Assembly: GCA_036510735.1 (NCBI GenBank)
Contig: DATCDK010000055.1
Location: forward strand, 1-6,037
Reading direction: 5' to 3'
Source of the DNA: PALSA-607 sp036510735
GTDB taxonomy: Bacteria > Actinomycetota > Actinomycetes > Acidothermales > Acidothermaceae
Length of the DNA stretch: 6,037 bases
Below the pieces are notes generated by a model that saw only the letters and a program-made list of their open reading frames with translations, was not told the DNA's origin and made no database searches. Both the position numbers and the translations under genes were made by a program. Every line of letters begins with the position of its first letter. Positions within the stretch are counted from its first letter, which is position 1. Below are positions 1 to 6,037 of the stretch, piece after piece.

Positions 1-1954
1 CGTACCAAGCGTCGTTGGCTTCGGACTGGCCGCCGTTGTCGATGATGCGGACGTCGAACGACGGGTAGTCGGTCGATACGAGACCAGGCAGCACCTTCGA
101 CAGCATCGGCCGGTTGTGCCGCGTCGGAATCACGATCGTGACGTGCGGCCAGCTCTCGAGTTGCCAGCGCAGTCGCACGGAGCGCTCGGCGAGTTCTGCG
201 ACCGCGGGAACGCCACGGCTCTCGAGCGCTTCCTGTACAACACGCACGCCATCGGGGTTCAGGCCCTGCCGCCGCTGCCGCAGGTGTGCGAGAACACGCG
301 GCACCCGGACAACACGTTCGGCATCGAGATCGGAACGCAACAACAGATCCCAGCGGGTAGCCCCACCGTAGCCATTGCGCAAGTTGCCGGCGAACATCGC
401 ACGCCGCCGCCTGATCGCGAAGGACTGCCCGAGGTAGCCCGCGCCGAGCATCGACTCCGGCGACCACGACGGCCGGAATCGCGGGTCGTGACGGCGGCCA
501 TCGCGGCCCAGCAGGTCGTCGTCCCATGTCACGAGATCGACGAACGGGTCCTGCCACGCTGCTCGAGCGACCTGGTACAGGCAATCTCTGACCAGCCGGT
601 CGCCGGCGTCGAGCAGGATCACGAAATCGGCGTCGGATTCGGCGATGGCGTAGTGAGCGGCCGTGACGCGAGTATCGCCCTCGCGCACTCGGATGTTGTC
701 GCCGGTGATGTTGGGCGCGTGCCCTGCGTCGGCGCACACCTCGACTTCCCAGTGTTGCCACGACTGCCGCCGCACGCTCTCGACTGTCGCGTTCGCGTTG
801 CCGTTCTCTTCGGGGCCGGTGAAAACGACAACGAGAACGCTGAGCGGATGCGATGCGGCGATCGACGCGTCGCGTTGGGCCTTCAACTCCGCAGGTGTTG
901 CACGATTGCGCCGGTACCACCCGAGGTACGACGGCTCGTGAGGCTCGACCACGCCGCTTTCGGCGAGCAATGCTCGGACGTCGCGAGAAACCCGGCGGCT
1001 CTCGCGATAAGCGAGCAGGCCGCCGCGCACGATGTTGCGCGACTTCGATCCGGCCGGCAGCGTGCGCTTGACCACGTCGAACGCGCGCTCCTTCGCTCCG
1101 GCTGCACTCAGGAGCCGAGGCGCCGAAGACACCTCACTGGCTGGCTGCGCAATCGTCGCGGGCTTGGGTTCGGAGCGTCGTCCGCCAACCGTCGAGACCG
1201 GAACCGGCGCGGGCTGCGTGGGCGCGGCGGATGCGTCGGTCTGGGGGTCAGTAGATGCGATGAGGCCGGCCACTCTGGCCTCGAGGGCCTGCCGGCGCTT
1301 GTATTCGCGGATCAGCGCGTCACGCAATCCCTCGACCCGGTTGAGCAGCTCGTGGTCTGTCGTCACAGCCTCGACATTGCTCGTGATGTAGCCCGAGCGA
1401 TCGACGCCGTCGAGCTGATTGACGGCGACGTCGATTGCGGAGACCTCGTGACCCGCGGCAAGTGCACGCACGCCGCACTGCCATTGCGATTCAGGGCCTT
1501 CCTTGTGAAAAACCGGCGGGTAGGAGGTGACGTCGGCGATCGGCTCGGCGTCGGCGAGACCCGCTCGGCGGAACAGCTCAAGCAATGTCGCCTGGTCGTA
1601 GCACCACACGTGATGCGACGGCTGCACGTAGGAGTAAATGAACGATGCGTTGAGTTGGTCGTTGTCGACCTCACCAGCGAGGTAGGCCTCGAAGATCGCC
1701 CGCATGTCGGGAGTGACCACCGAGATGACGGCACCGGGGCGCAAGCGCTCATTGAGCAGGCGCAGCAACGACGCCGCATAGCCGGGCATCAGGTGCTCGA
1801 AGACATGGCCCATGTAGACCTCGTCGACCTGGTCGCCGTACTGGCGCACGAACTCCGCGGCGTCAAGGTGGATGTCAGCCTTGACGTCGGGGCTGGCGTC
1901 GACGTTCGTCCAGCCCTCCATGTAGGCCTGGCCACACCCAAGATTGACTCTCAC
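1..1954 (-). CDS. Methyltransferase-glycosyltransferase (GT2) fusion protein, C-terminus beyond window
   Basis: The minus-strand frame is open from a GTG at 1954 to the window edge: 651 residues and no stop, so the C-terminus is missing. Residues 1-165 look like a small SAM-dependent methyltransferase: glycine motif VNLGCG (3-8), acidic strand end NVDASP (17-22), and HVFEHL (50-55), as in predicted methyltransferases of polysaccharide loci. Residues 200-232 are charged and helical, possibly coiled coil; 233-285 is a Pro/Ala/Ser-rich linker. Residues 371-595 form a GT2-like domain: VLVVVFTG (373-380), FVILLDAGD (444-452), then a WDDD...G...P.F.PSWSPE stretch (477-500). A second GT2 domain starts with VTIVIPTR (605-612) and IIDNGG (637-642). 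The start is supported by the GTGA overlap with wzt and a GGAG eight bases upstream. The likely role is cytoplasmic assembly and modification of the exported glycan; substrates cannot be told. Two GT2 catalytic positions are substituted (G451, R534). Confidence 0.88.
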   Translation of the reverse strand, partial: MRVNLGCGQAYMEGWTNVDASPDVKADIHLDAAEFVRQYGDQVDEVYMGHVFEHLMPGYAASLLRLLNERLRPGAVISVVTPDMRAIFEAYLAGEVDNDQLNASFIYSYVQPSHHVWCYDQATLLELFRRAGLADAEPIADVTSYPPVFHKEGPESQWQCGVRALAAGHEVSAIDVAVNQLDGVDRSGYITSNVEAVTTDHELLNRVEGLRDALIREYKRRQALEARVAGLIASTDPQTDASAAPTQPAPVPVSTVGGRRSEPKPATIAQPASEVSSAPRLLSAAGAKERAFDVVKRTLPAGSKSRNIVRGGLLAYRESRRVSRDVRALLAESGVVEPHEPSYLGWYRRNRATPAELKAQRDASIAASHPLSVLVVVFTGPEENGNANATVESVRRQSWQHWEVEVCADAGHAPNITGDNIRVREGDTRVTAAHYAIAESDADFVILLDAGDRLVRDCLYQVARAAWQDPFVDLVTWDDDLLGRDGRRHDPRFRPSWSPESMLGAGYLGQSFAIRRRRAMFAGNLRNGYGGATRWDLLLRSDLDAERVVRVPRVLAHLRQRRQGLNPDGVRVVQEALESRGVPAVAELAERSVRLRWQLESWPHVTIVIPTRHNRPMLSKVLPGLVSTDYPSFDVRIIDNGGQSEANDAWY

Positions 1955-3219
1955 TGCGAGAACTCCGTTCCGGTTCCTGAGATCGGTGGCGCCCAGTGCC
2001 CGTCGAGGGTCACCACGCCGTTACGGTCGGGTGATTTACCCGGCTGGACGGCGAGTGTGAAAGCCCTGTCGCGATAGTCGAACACGTGCAGCAAGGTGAT
2101 GTCAGTAATAGCCGCTGAAACAAGGTACGTGGCTGGGGTCAGTGCCAGCGAATCGACGGTGTAATCGATGTGACCTGCGCCATAGATCCGGCCGCTGTGA
2201 ATGCCGCCGAACTCCGAGTTGGGGCCGCTGACCAGAACGCCCGATTCGGTGTGGAACGCCAACCCGAACACGGCATCGTCGATCGGCGTGCTTGCCTGGT
2301 AGGCGATACGGAGCGTGAGTCGCTCGCCAGCCGTCGCCGCCAACGTCGGTTCACCGTCTGAGCCGATGAACGTGACGGAAGTGACGGTCGCCTCGCCGCC
2401 ACCGCGCCGTTCGAGATCTCCGTCGGCCCGGCCGTGACCCTCGGAATCCAGCCGTACACGCTCGGCTTTGTTGACCGTCGCGATGTACTCGTCGACCACC
2501 TCAAGGGCGGAGCCCTCGGCGCGCAGCACACCCTTCTCGATCCAAGCCGCACGGTCGCACAACGTCTGCACCAGCGGCAGGCTGTGTGACACGAAGATGA
2601 TGGTGACGCCGCGCTTGCGAAGCTCGTAGAGGTAGTCGAAGCAACGGCGCTGGAACTCCTCGTCACCGACCGCGATGATCTCGTCGATGATGAGGATCTC
2701 GGGATCGAGGTTCACGGCGATCGAGAATCCGAGCCGCACGTACATGCCACTCGAGTAGACCTTCACCGGTGTGTCGATGAACTCCTCGATGCCGCTGAAG
2801 TCGATGATCGCGTCCATCGCGGCGTCGACCTGCTTGCGGGTCATGCCGAGGATCGAGCCGTTCAGGTAAACGTTGTCGCGACCGGAGAGTTCGGGGTGGA
2901 AGCCGGCGCCGAGTTCGAGCAGCGCCGAGATCCGGCCGGCATGGGTGATGGTGCCGCTGGTCGGCCGGTGGATGTTGGCCATCAGTTTGAGCAGCGTTGA
3001 CTTACCCGAACCGTTCGACCCGATCAGGCCATACGTGCTACCCGCGGGCACGACCAGATTGATGTCGTCGAGTGCGGTGAACATGTCGAAGCGGCTCGGA
3101 CGGCGCTTGGTGAATCGCTCTTTCAAACTGGTGCGGCGATCCTTGTAGAGCTTGAACTGCTTGGTGACGTGGTCGACGACGACCGCGGGCGGTCGACCGT
3201 CGGAGGACAGCGTGGTCAC
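1951..3219 (-). CDS. wzt: Polysaccharide ABC transporter ATP-binding protein (Wzt-like) with C-terminal glycan-binding-type domain
   Basis: This 422-residue protein is the ATPase of a Wzm/Wzt-type exporter that moves a lipid-linked polysaccharide across the cytoplasmic membrane. Visible motifs are Walker A GSNGSGKST (67-75), the Wzt-type stretch LELGAGFHPELSGRDN (101-116) in the Q-loop region, the degenerate signature YSSGM (155-159), Walker B ILIIDE (175-180) followed by AVGD (183-186), and the switch histidine in FVSHS (H212). The ATPase part ends near 250. A charged linker (251-275) leads to a beta-rich region of about 120 residues (276-395), matching in size and place the C-terminal domain that binds the glycan end in long Wzt proteins of the E. 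coli O8/O9a type. Short ATPases of this family lack it. The GTG start overlaps the wzm stop, with GAGG just upstream. Family assignment is firm; the C-terminal function is inferred from architecture. Confidence 0.95.
   Translation of the reverse strand: MTTLSSDGRPPAVVVDHVTKQFKLYKDRRTSLKERFTKRRPSRFDMFTALDDINLVVPAGSTYGLIGSNGSGKSTLLKLMANIHRPTSGTITHAGRISALLELGAGFHPELSGRDNVYLNGSILGMTRKQVDAAMDAIIDFSGIEEFIDTPVKVYSSGMYVRLGFSIAVNLDPEILIIDEIIAVGDEEFQRRCFDYLYELRKRGVTIIFVSHSLPLVQTLCDRAAWIEKGVLRAEGSALEVVDEYIATVNKAERVRLDSEGHGRADGDLERRGGGEATVTSVTFIGSDGEPTLAATAGERLTLRIAYQASTPIDDAVFGLAFHTESGVLVSGPNSEFGGIHSGRIYGAGHIDYTVDSLALTPATYLVSAAITDITLLHVFDYRDRAFTLAVQPGKSPDRNGVVTLDGHWAPPISGTGTEFSQ
1963..1966 (-). promoter_or_regulatory. 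Ribosome binding site of the methyltransferase-GT2 gene
   Basis: On the minus strand GGAG lies inside the last codons of wzt, eight bases before the GTG at 1954. It supports that GTG, which overlaps the wzt stop, as the true start and suggests coupled translation. Confidence 0.55.
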
Positions 3220-4070
3220 AGTTCCTCACCGACGTCGCGGGCACCACGATTGAAGACGAACAGCCCGACTGTGATGCTGACGGCAGCTGACACAACCATC
3301 CACAACCACCGAGACAACCCCGGCATGGTGCCCGTCCAAAGGGCATCGCGGAACCCCTCGACGTACTGGTACATCGGACTCTTCGAGAGAACCTCAATCG
3401 CGAAGTGCCCATGCTTTCTCACCAGCAACTGAGCCGGAGCCCAGATGACCGGCGTCGAGTAGAACAGCAACTGCATGACGATGGTCACGAGATAGCTGAC
3501 GTCGCGGTAGTACACATTGAAGAGGGCGAACATCAGCCCGATACCAGAGGCGAACACGAGCAGGAGCAGCAAGATGATTGGCGTCAGCAACATCGACCAC
3601 GACGGGTTGCCGACACCGAACAGGACGACGAGCAAGACTCCCGCCTCGATGAATGTCTGCACCAACGCCGAGAACGAGTTGCCTATCACTGGCGCGTACG
3701 GCGGGAAGTAGATCTTCTTCAACAGAGGCCCTGCGCCGATAAGTGCCGCCATGCTGCCGTTCACGACGTTGCTGAAAAAGTTCCACGCGACGAGCGCGAT
3801 GAAGAGGTAGATGACGTACGTCGTCATACCGTTGTGCGCCTTCGGCGGCGTGGCCCGGAAGATGGTGGAGAACACCAGGGTGTACACCGCGAGGGTTGCG
3901 GCTGGATTGATGAGCGACCAGGTCCAGCCGAGCACGCTGTGCTTGTACTTCGACTTCAGTTCGCGACTGGCGAAGTTGCCGATCAGCCCGCGATAGCGCC
4001 ACATCTCCGCCATCTGGGTCACGGCAGGTGACTCACTTCCCGGTAGATAGGGGCCGCCTCGCTCGACCAT
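3216..4070 (-). CDS. wzm: Polysaccharide ABC-2 transporter permease (Wzm-like)
   Basis: This is the membrane subunit of the glycan exporter, 284 residues from the ATG at 4070 and of usual length for the family. A short cytoplasmic N-terminus carries the amphipathic stretch ELKSKYKHSVLG (37-48) seen in ABC-2 polysaccharide permeases. About six hydrophobic segments follow, near 50-70, 84-104, 130-152, 160-185, 192-212 and 255-274. FNVYYRDV (184-191) and YSTPVIW (204-210) fit the family pattern. It is first in the operon and shares GTGA with the downstream ATPase gene wzt. The start is uncertain. An in-frame ATG at 4145 would add 25 residues and has a fair GGTGA upstream, but that extension is basic, uses codons rare here (CTA, AGG, TCA) and would run through the 4070-4109 hairpin. 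The 4070 start gives a normal N-terminus but lacks a good Shine-Dalgarno sequence. Confidence 0.93.
   Translation of the reverse strand: MVERGGPYLPGSESPAVTQMAEMWRYRGLIGNFASRELKSKYKHSVLGWTWSLINPAATLAVYTLVFSTIFRATPPKAHNGMTTYVIYLFIALVAWNFFSNVVNGSMAALIGAGPLLKKIYFPPYAPVIGNSFSALVQTFIEAGVLLVVLFGVGNPSWSMLLTPIILLLLLVFASGIGLMFALFNVYYRDVSYLVTIVMQLLFYSTPVIWAPAQLLVRKHGHFAIEVLSKSPMYQYVEGFRDALWTGTMPGLSRWLWMVVSAAVSITVGLFVFNRGARDVGEEL
3223..3230 (-). promoter_or_regulatory. Ribosome binding site of wzt
   Basis: The minus-strand sequence GGTGAGGA, within the last codons of wzm, lies three bases before the GTG at 3219. It supports the start that overlaps the wzm stop codon. Confidence 0.55.
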
Positions 4071-4109
4071 TGAAGTCGAGCGCTCGTTCTTGCGAGCGCT
4101 GGACTTCAA
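4070..4109. repeat. 40-base inverted repeat (hairpin) abutting the wzm start
   Basis: On the plus strand the left arm TTGAAGTCGAGCGCTCG (4070-4086) and right arm CGAGCGCTGGACTTCAA (4093-4109) are 17-base inverted copies around a 6-base loop TTCTTG. There is one mismatch, G4078 against G4101. The outermost pair includes the A of the proposed wzm ATG. In the wzm transcript this would be a strong stem just before the start codon; as DNA it could be an operator. No T-run follows on either strand, so it does not look like a classical terminator. If wzm begins at 4145, it would lie inside the coding region. Confidence 0.85.
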
Positions 4110-4263
4110 CACCCTTAGCGACGCCGGCGTTCGGCGACGTCCCATGGTATGTCACCGCACGCGTACGGCCGGGTTACCGCGCGCGAGCGCCAATGTAGCT
4201 GCGTGCGCCCGGGTTGGCGCGACGAGGCGGCGGGCTGGCCCCGACCTGTGCGAACATTTCCAG
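4071..4263. promoter_or_regulatory. Divergent intergenic region between wzm and the GT4 gene
   Basis: These 193 bases separate the proposed divergent starts and should contain promoters for both the export operon and the glycosyltransferase gene. The part next to wzm is the 4070-4109 hairpin. Beyond it are a short perfect palindrome ACGCCGGCGT (4121-4130) and, on the minus strand, a TACATT hexamer (4197-4192) that resembles a -10 element but has no convincing -35 partner. No promoter can be placed with confidence. Both longer alternative starts (plus ATG 4144, minus ATG 4145) lie in the same CCATGG at 4142-4147 and would leave no room between the genes. Confidence 0.5.
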
Positions 4264-5385
4264 GTGCGAGTCGCGCTGGACGCCACCCCCTTACTCGGCA
4301 CCCGCACCGGCATCGGCCACTACGTCGCACACCTGGCCGCCGCCCTTGCCAAGGAGCCCGAGCTCGACGTCGTCCTGACCGCCTTTACCTGGCGGGGCCA
4401 GTCCGAATTGCGGGGCATGCAACTCGACATCAGTGAGGCCAGCGAGGCCGACCACCCCGAATATCGAGTGCGCTCGAGGCGCGCGCCGGCACGACTGCTG
4501 CGGGTTGCGTGGAGTCGCAGCAGCCTGCCTCCGGTGGAAATGTTCAGCGGTGCCGTCGATGTATTCCATGGCACAAATTTCGTGCTGCCGCCGACCCGCC
4601 ATGCGGCCGGCGTTGTGACGATCCACGATCTCGGATTTGTCTTGCACCCAGAAACGGTCGACCGCACATCGCTGGCCTACCAGCGGTTGGTGCCGAGGGC
4701 GCTCGAATGCGCGCGGGTCATCCTCACGCCCTCGCAAGCTGCAGCCGACGACCTCGTCGAGGTCTACGAGACCGACCGCGATCGCATCGTCGTCACACCG
4801 CTCGGGGTGGATCCGGCATGGGCGGCCACCACCCCGCCGTCCCCGCAATGGCTCGAGGCACATGGGATTCCGCCGCGCTACTTGCTGTTCGTCGGCACGC
4901 TCGAACCGCGCAAGAACGTTCCTGTCCTCATCGCGGCGCACGCATTGTTGCGTCGCCAAGAACCAAACACGCCGCCGCTCGTGCTCGCCGGTGCGGCTGG
5001 GTGGGGCGACGTCGAGTTCAACCCGGACGACGTGGTGTGGCCCGGTTACTTACCTCAAGATGATCTGCGCGCCTTGACGGCAGGAGCCGCGGCACTGGTT
5101 TTGCCCTCGCGCTACGAGGGTTTCGGATTGCCAGCGCTCGAGGCACTCGCGTGTGGAGTGCCTGTTGTCGCCAGCGATATCCCGGTGCTGCGCGAGGTCA
5201 CTGGCGGGCTGGCGCAGTACGTTCCGGTCGGCGACGTCGAGGCGTTGGCCGCGACGTTGCGCATCACGTTGGAGGCCGACGACGCCAGTCGCGAAGAGCG
5301 GCGAGCGTGGGCCGCGACCTTCACCTGGGAACGCTGCGCGGCGCAAACGCTGACCGCCTACCGCCGCGCTATTACGACACCGTGA
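4264..5385 (+). CDS. Glycosyltransferase family 4 protein (GT-B fold)
   Basis: This 373-residue protein probably transfers a sugar from a nucleotide-sugar donor to the growing glycan at the cytoplasmic face of the membrane; donor and linkage cannot be read from sequence. The N-terminus MRVALDATPLLGTRTGIGHYV (family opening, with TGIG at 15-18) marks the acceptor-side Rossmann domain. HGTNF (102-106) and TIHDLGF (119-125) follow. The donor domain shows LLFVGTLEPRKN (207-218), whose R216 and K217 fit the phosphate-contacting pair of GT4 enzymes. It also shows the E-x7-E motif E285...E293 within RYEGFGLPALEAL (283-295), then GVPVVASD (298-305). Length matches mannosyl- and rhamnosyl-type GT4 enzymes. 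The GTG at 4264 was chosen because the conserved fold begins there. It has no clear Shine-Dalgarno sequence; longer in-frame starts at 4090 (TTG) and 4144 (ATG) would add arginine-rich, unconserved sequence. It is divergent from wzm and convergent with the repeat-protein gene, overlapping its end by 14 bases. Confidence 0.93.
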   Translation: MRVALDATPLLGTRTGIGHYVAHLAAALAKEPELDVVLTAFTWRGQSELRGMQLDISEASEADHPEYRVRSRRAPARLLRVAWSRSSLPPVEMFSGAVDVFHGTNFVLPPTRHAAGVVTIHDLGFVLHPETVDRTSLAYQRLVPRALECARVILTPSQAAADDLVEVYETDRDRIVVTPLGVDPAWAATTPPSPQWLEAHGIPPRYLLFVGTLEPRKNVPVLIAAHALLRRQEPNTPPLVLAGAAGWGDVEFNPDDVVWPGYLPQDDLRALTAGAAALVLPSRYEGFGLPALEALACGVPVVASDIPVLREVTGGLAQYVPVGDVEALAATLRITLEADDASREERRAWAATFTWERCAAQTLTAYRRAITTP

Positions 5386-6037
5386 CGGCTCGGCAGCCCA
5401 GACTCTGGTTTGCCGCTGTTGGTCCGACGTTGATGCTATACACGCAGACCGTGTGCTTGCCCACGCGCAATGGCAGGGTCGCGTCGAAGCCATGCATGTC
5501 CCCGTAGCCGGGGTGGGCAGACCCAACGTCGGGACGGTCCACGTTGGCGGTCACCGCCGCCGTCCACGTGCCGTCGACGTAGACATGCACCTGCACCGGG
5601 CCGCTTGTATCGGGGTCGATGCTCCAACCTGCGATGTGCACGCCGCCTGCCTCGCCCTCGGCGACATCGACGGCACCAAACGGCGCACCGGTTGGTGTGG
5701 TGAACGTGGCGCAGCCGAAGACCGGGTTCGCGGAACCACGCCCGACGTTGATGGCGTAAGTGCAGACCTGGTGGGTGCCGCCACCGGAAACCGGCACCGT
5801 CACATCGAAGCCATGATGGACGCCGTAGCCCGGGAAGGCCGCCGCGACGTCAGGACGGCCGAGGTTCGCGACAACGCCAGCAGTCCAGCGACCGTCGACG
5901 TAGACGTGGGTCGCGATCGGCGACGAGGTGTCGGGGTCGAGCGCCCAACCCACGACGCGAACGGAGCCGGGCGCCGCTTGCACGACGTTGAGCGAGCCCT
6001 TCGGGTTACCCGCCGGCAACGTCACATTGGCGCAGCC
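5372..6037 (-). CDS. Tandem-repeat protein, probably exported, N-terminus beyond window
   Basis: The frame is open from the right edge to a TAA at 5372-5374, giving the last 221 residues. No start is assigned: the GTG at 6025 is internal, because the residues before it (GCAN) match the end of a repeat. The visible part is two tandem repeats of about 107 residues plus the tail of an earlier one. Each has the pattern GW..DPDTS.P..VHVYVDG.WTA, RPDV, PGYG, HGFD and VC.Y.INVG, then GC. The two share 48 of 80 aligned core positions. Two cysteines per repeat (VC and GC) suggest disulfides and hence an extracytoplasmic location. The protein ends six residues after the last GC, with no LPXTG signal or membrane helix. 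I recognise this as a repeat seen in secreted actinobacterial proteins but cannot assign a function; any catalytic domain and signal peptide would lie outside the window. Confidence 0.85.
   Translation of the reverse strand, partial: GCANVTLPAGNPKGSLNVVQAAPGSVRVVGWALDPDTSSPIATHVYVDGRWTAGVVANLGRPDVAAAFPGYGVHHGFDVTVPVSGGGTHQVCTYAINVGRGSANPVFGCATFTTPTGAPFGAVDVAEGEAGGVHIAGWSIDPDTSGPVQVHVYVDGTWTAAVTANVDRPDVGSAHPGYGDMHGFDATLPLRVGKHTVCVYSINVGPTAANQSLGCRAVTVS
5375..5686 (-). repeat. Protein-coding tandem repeat, last unit
   Basis: The terminal unit contains GWSIDPDT, HVYVDGTWTA, PGYGDMHGFD and VCVYSINVG and ends shortly after SLGC at the stop codon. It aligns with the preceding unit with a single one-residue gap and 48 identical positions in 80 core columns. 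Confidence 0.8.
5391..5415 (+). terminator. Possible hairpin terminator after the GT4 gene
   Basis: Five bases after the GT4 stop, CGGCAGCCCAG (5391-5401) can pair with CTGGTTTGCCG (5405-5415) around a 3-base loop, with one G-U pair and one mismatch. No T-run follows, so this is at best a non-classical terminator. It lies inside the 3' coding end of the convergent repeat-protein gene, where the opposite transcript folds less well. Confidence 0.3.
5687..6007 (-). repeat. Protein-coding tandem repeat, first complete unit
   Basis: A 321-base unit encodes 107 residues, beginning at NPKGSL and containing GWALDPDT, HVYVDGRWTA, PGYGVHHGFD and VCTYAINVG. Period was measured from GW to GW (5950 to 5629). 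Unit boundaries are arbitrary within the period. Confidence 0.8.

Noticed and set aside
116..2077. Open plus-strand frame of 653 codons opposite the methyltransferase-GT2 gene
   Set aside because: It is codon-for-codon in register with the minus-strand gene (plus-strand codons begin at positions congruent to 2 mod 3, as do the minus codons). It stays open because that gene avoids TTA, CTA and TCA. Its translation shows no recognisable domain, whereas the minus frame gives clear methyltransferase and GT2 motifs.
3405..4031. Plus-strand open frame of 208 codons opposite wzm
   Set aside because: Its translation is rich in Arg, Gln, Asp and His with no domain pattern, while the minus strand encodes a clear six-helix permease.
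4070..4109. Hairpin as a classical rho-independent terminator
   Set aside because: Neither strand has a T-run after the stem, and it lies between divergent genes where no gene end needs a terminator.
4192..4197. TACATT on the minus strand as a -10 promoter element for wzm
   Set aside because: Four of six bases match the consensus but no -35-like sequence is found at a proper distance, so it is not called as a promoter.
4090..4263. N-terminal extension of the GT4 protein from TTG 4090 or ATG 4144
   Set aside because: The extra residues are arginine-rich and unlike the family, the TTG version would run through the hairpin, and the conserved GT4 opening begins exactly at GTG 4264.
4291..4959. 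Minus-strand open frame of 222 codons opposite the GT4 gene
   Set aside because: It has no recognisable motifs and lies fully antisense to a well-supported glycosyltransferase.
6023..6025. GTG at 6025 as the start of the repeat protein
   Set aside because: The frame stays open to the window edge and the residues before it match the end of a repeat unit, so the GTG is an internal valine.

Overview
The window comes from a GC-rich bacterium, most likely an actinomycete. The reasons are strong G/C preference at third codon positions, near absence of TTA, CTA and TCA codons, GTG starts, and the protein families present. The genus cannot be decided from this sequence. It is a cell-surface polysaccharide locus; no RNA genes, insertion sequences or CRISPR arrays are visible.

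Left two thirds (minus strand, read right to left): a tight operon of three genes. The ABC-2 permease wzm (start near 4070) is followed by the ATPase wzt, which carries a C-terminal extension like the glycan-binding domain of Wzt proteins. Next comes a large fusion protein: an N-terminal SAM-methyltransferase-like domain, a linker, one complete GT2-like glycosyltransferase domain, and the start of a second GT2 domain that runs off the left edge. Both gene junctions are 4-base GTGA overlaps (3216-3219 and 1951-1954), so the three products are probably translationally coupled.

Middle (about 4071-4263): a divergent intergenic region. It contains a 40-base near-perfect inverted repeat (4070-4109) whose edge touches the likely wzm start codon.

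Right third: a plus-strand GT4 glycosyltransferase (4264-5385). It converges on, and overlaps by 14 bases, a minus-strand gene that enters from the right edge. That gene encodes tandem repeats of about 107 residues, each with two cysteines, typical of an exported or surface protein.

Proposed joint role (inference): the glycosyltransferases build a glycan on a lipid carrier in the cytoplasm. The methyltransferase domain may modify or cap the chain. Wzt, through its C-terminal domain, may recognise the finished chain, and Wzm/Wzt exports it. The most unusual points are the substituted catalytic positions in the first GT2 domain, the hairpin at the wzm start, and the repeat protein beside the export locus. 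I do not see a clearly undescribed system; the locus is a recognisable ABC-dependent glycan export cluster with some unusual details.
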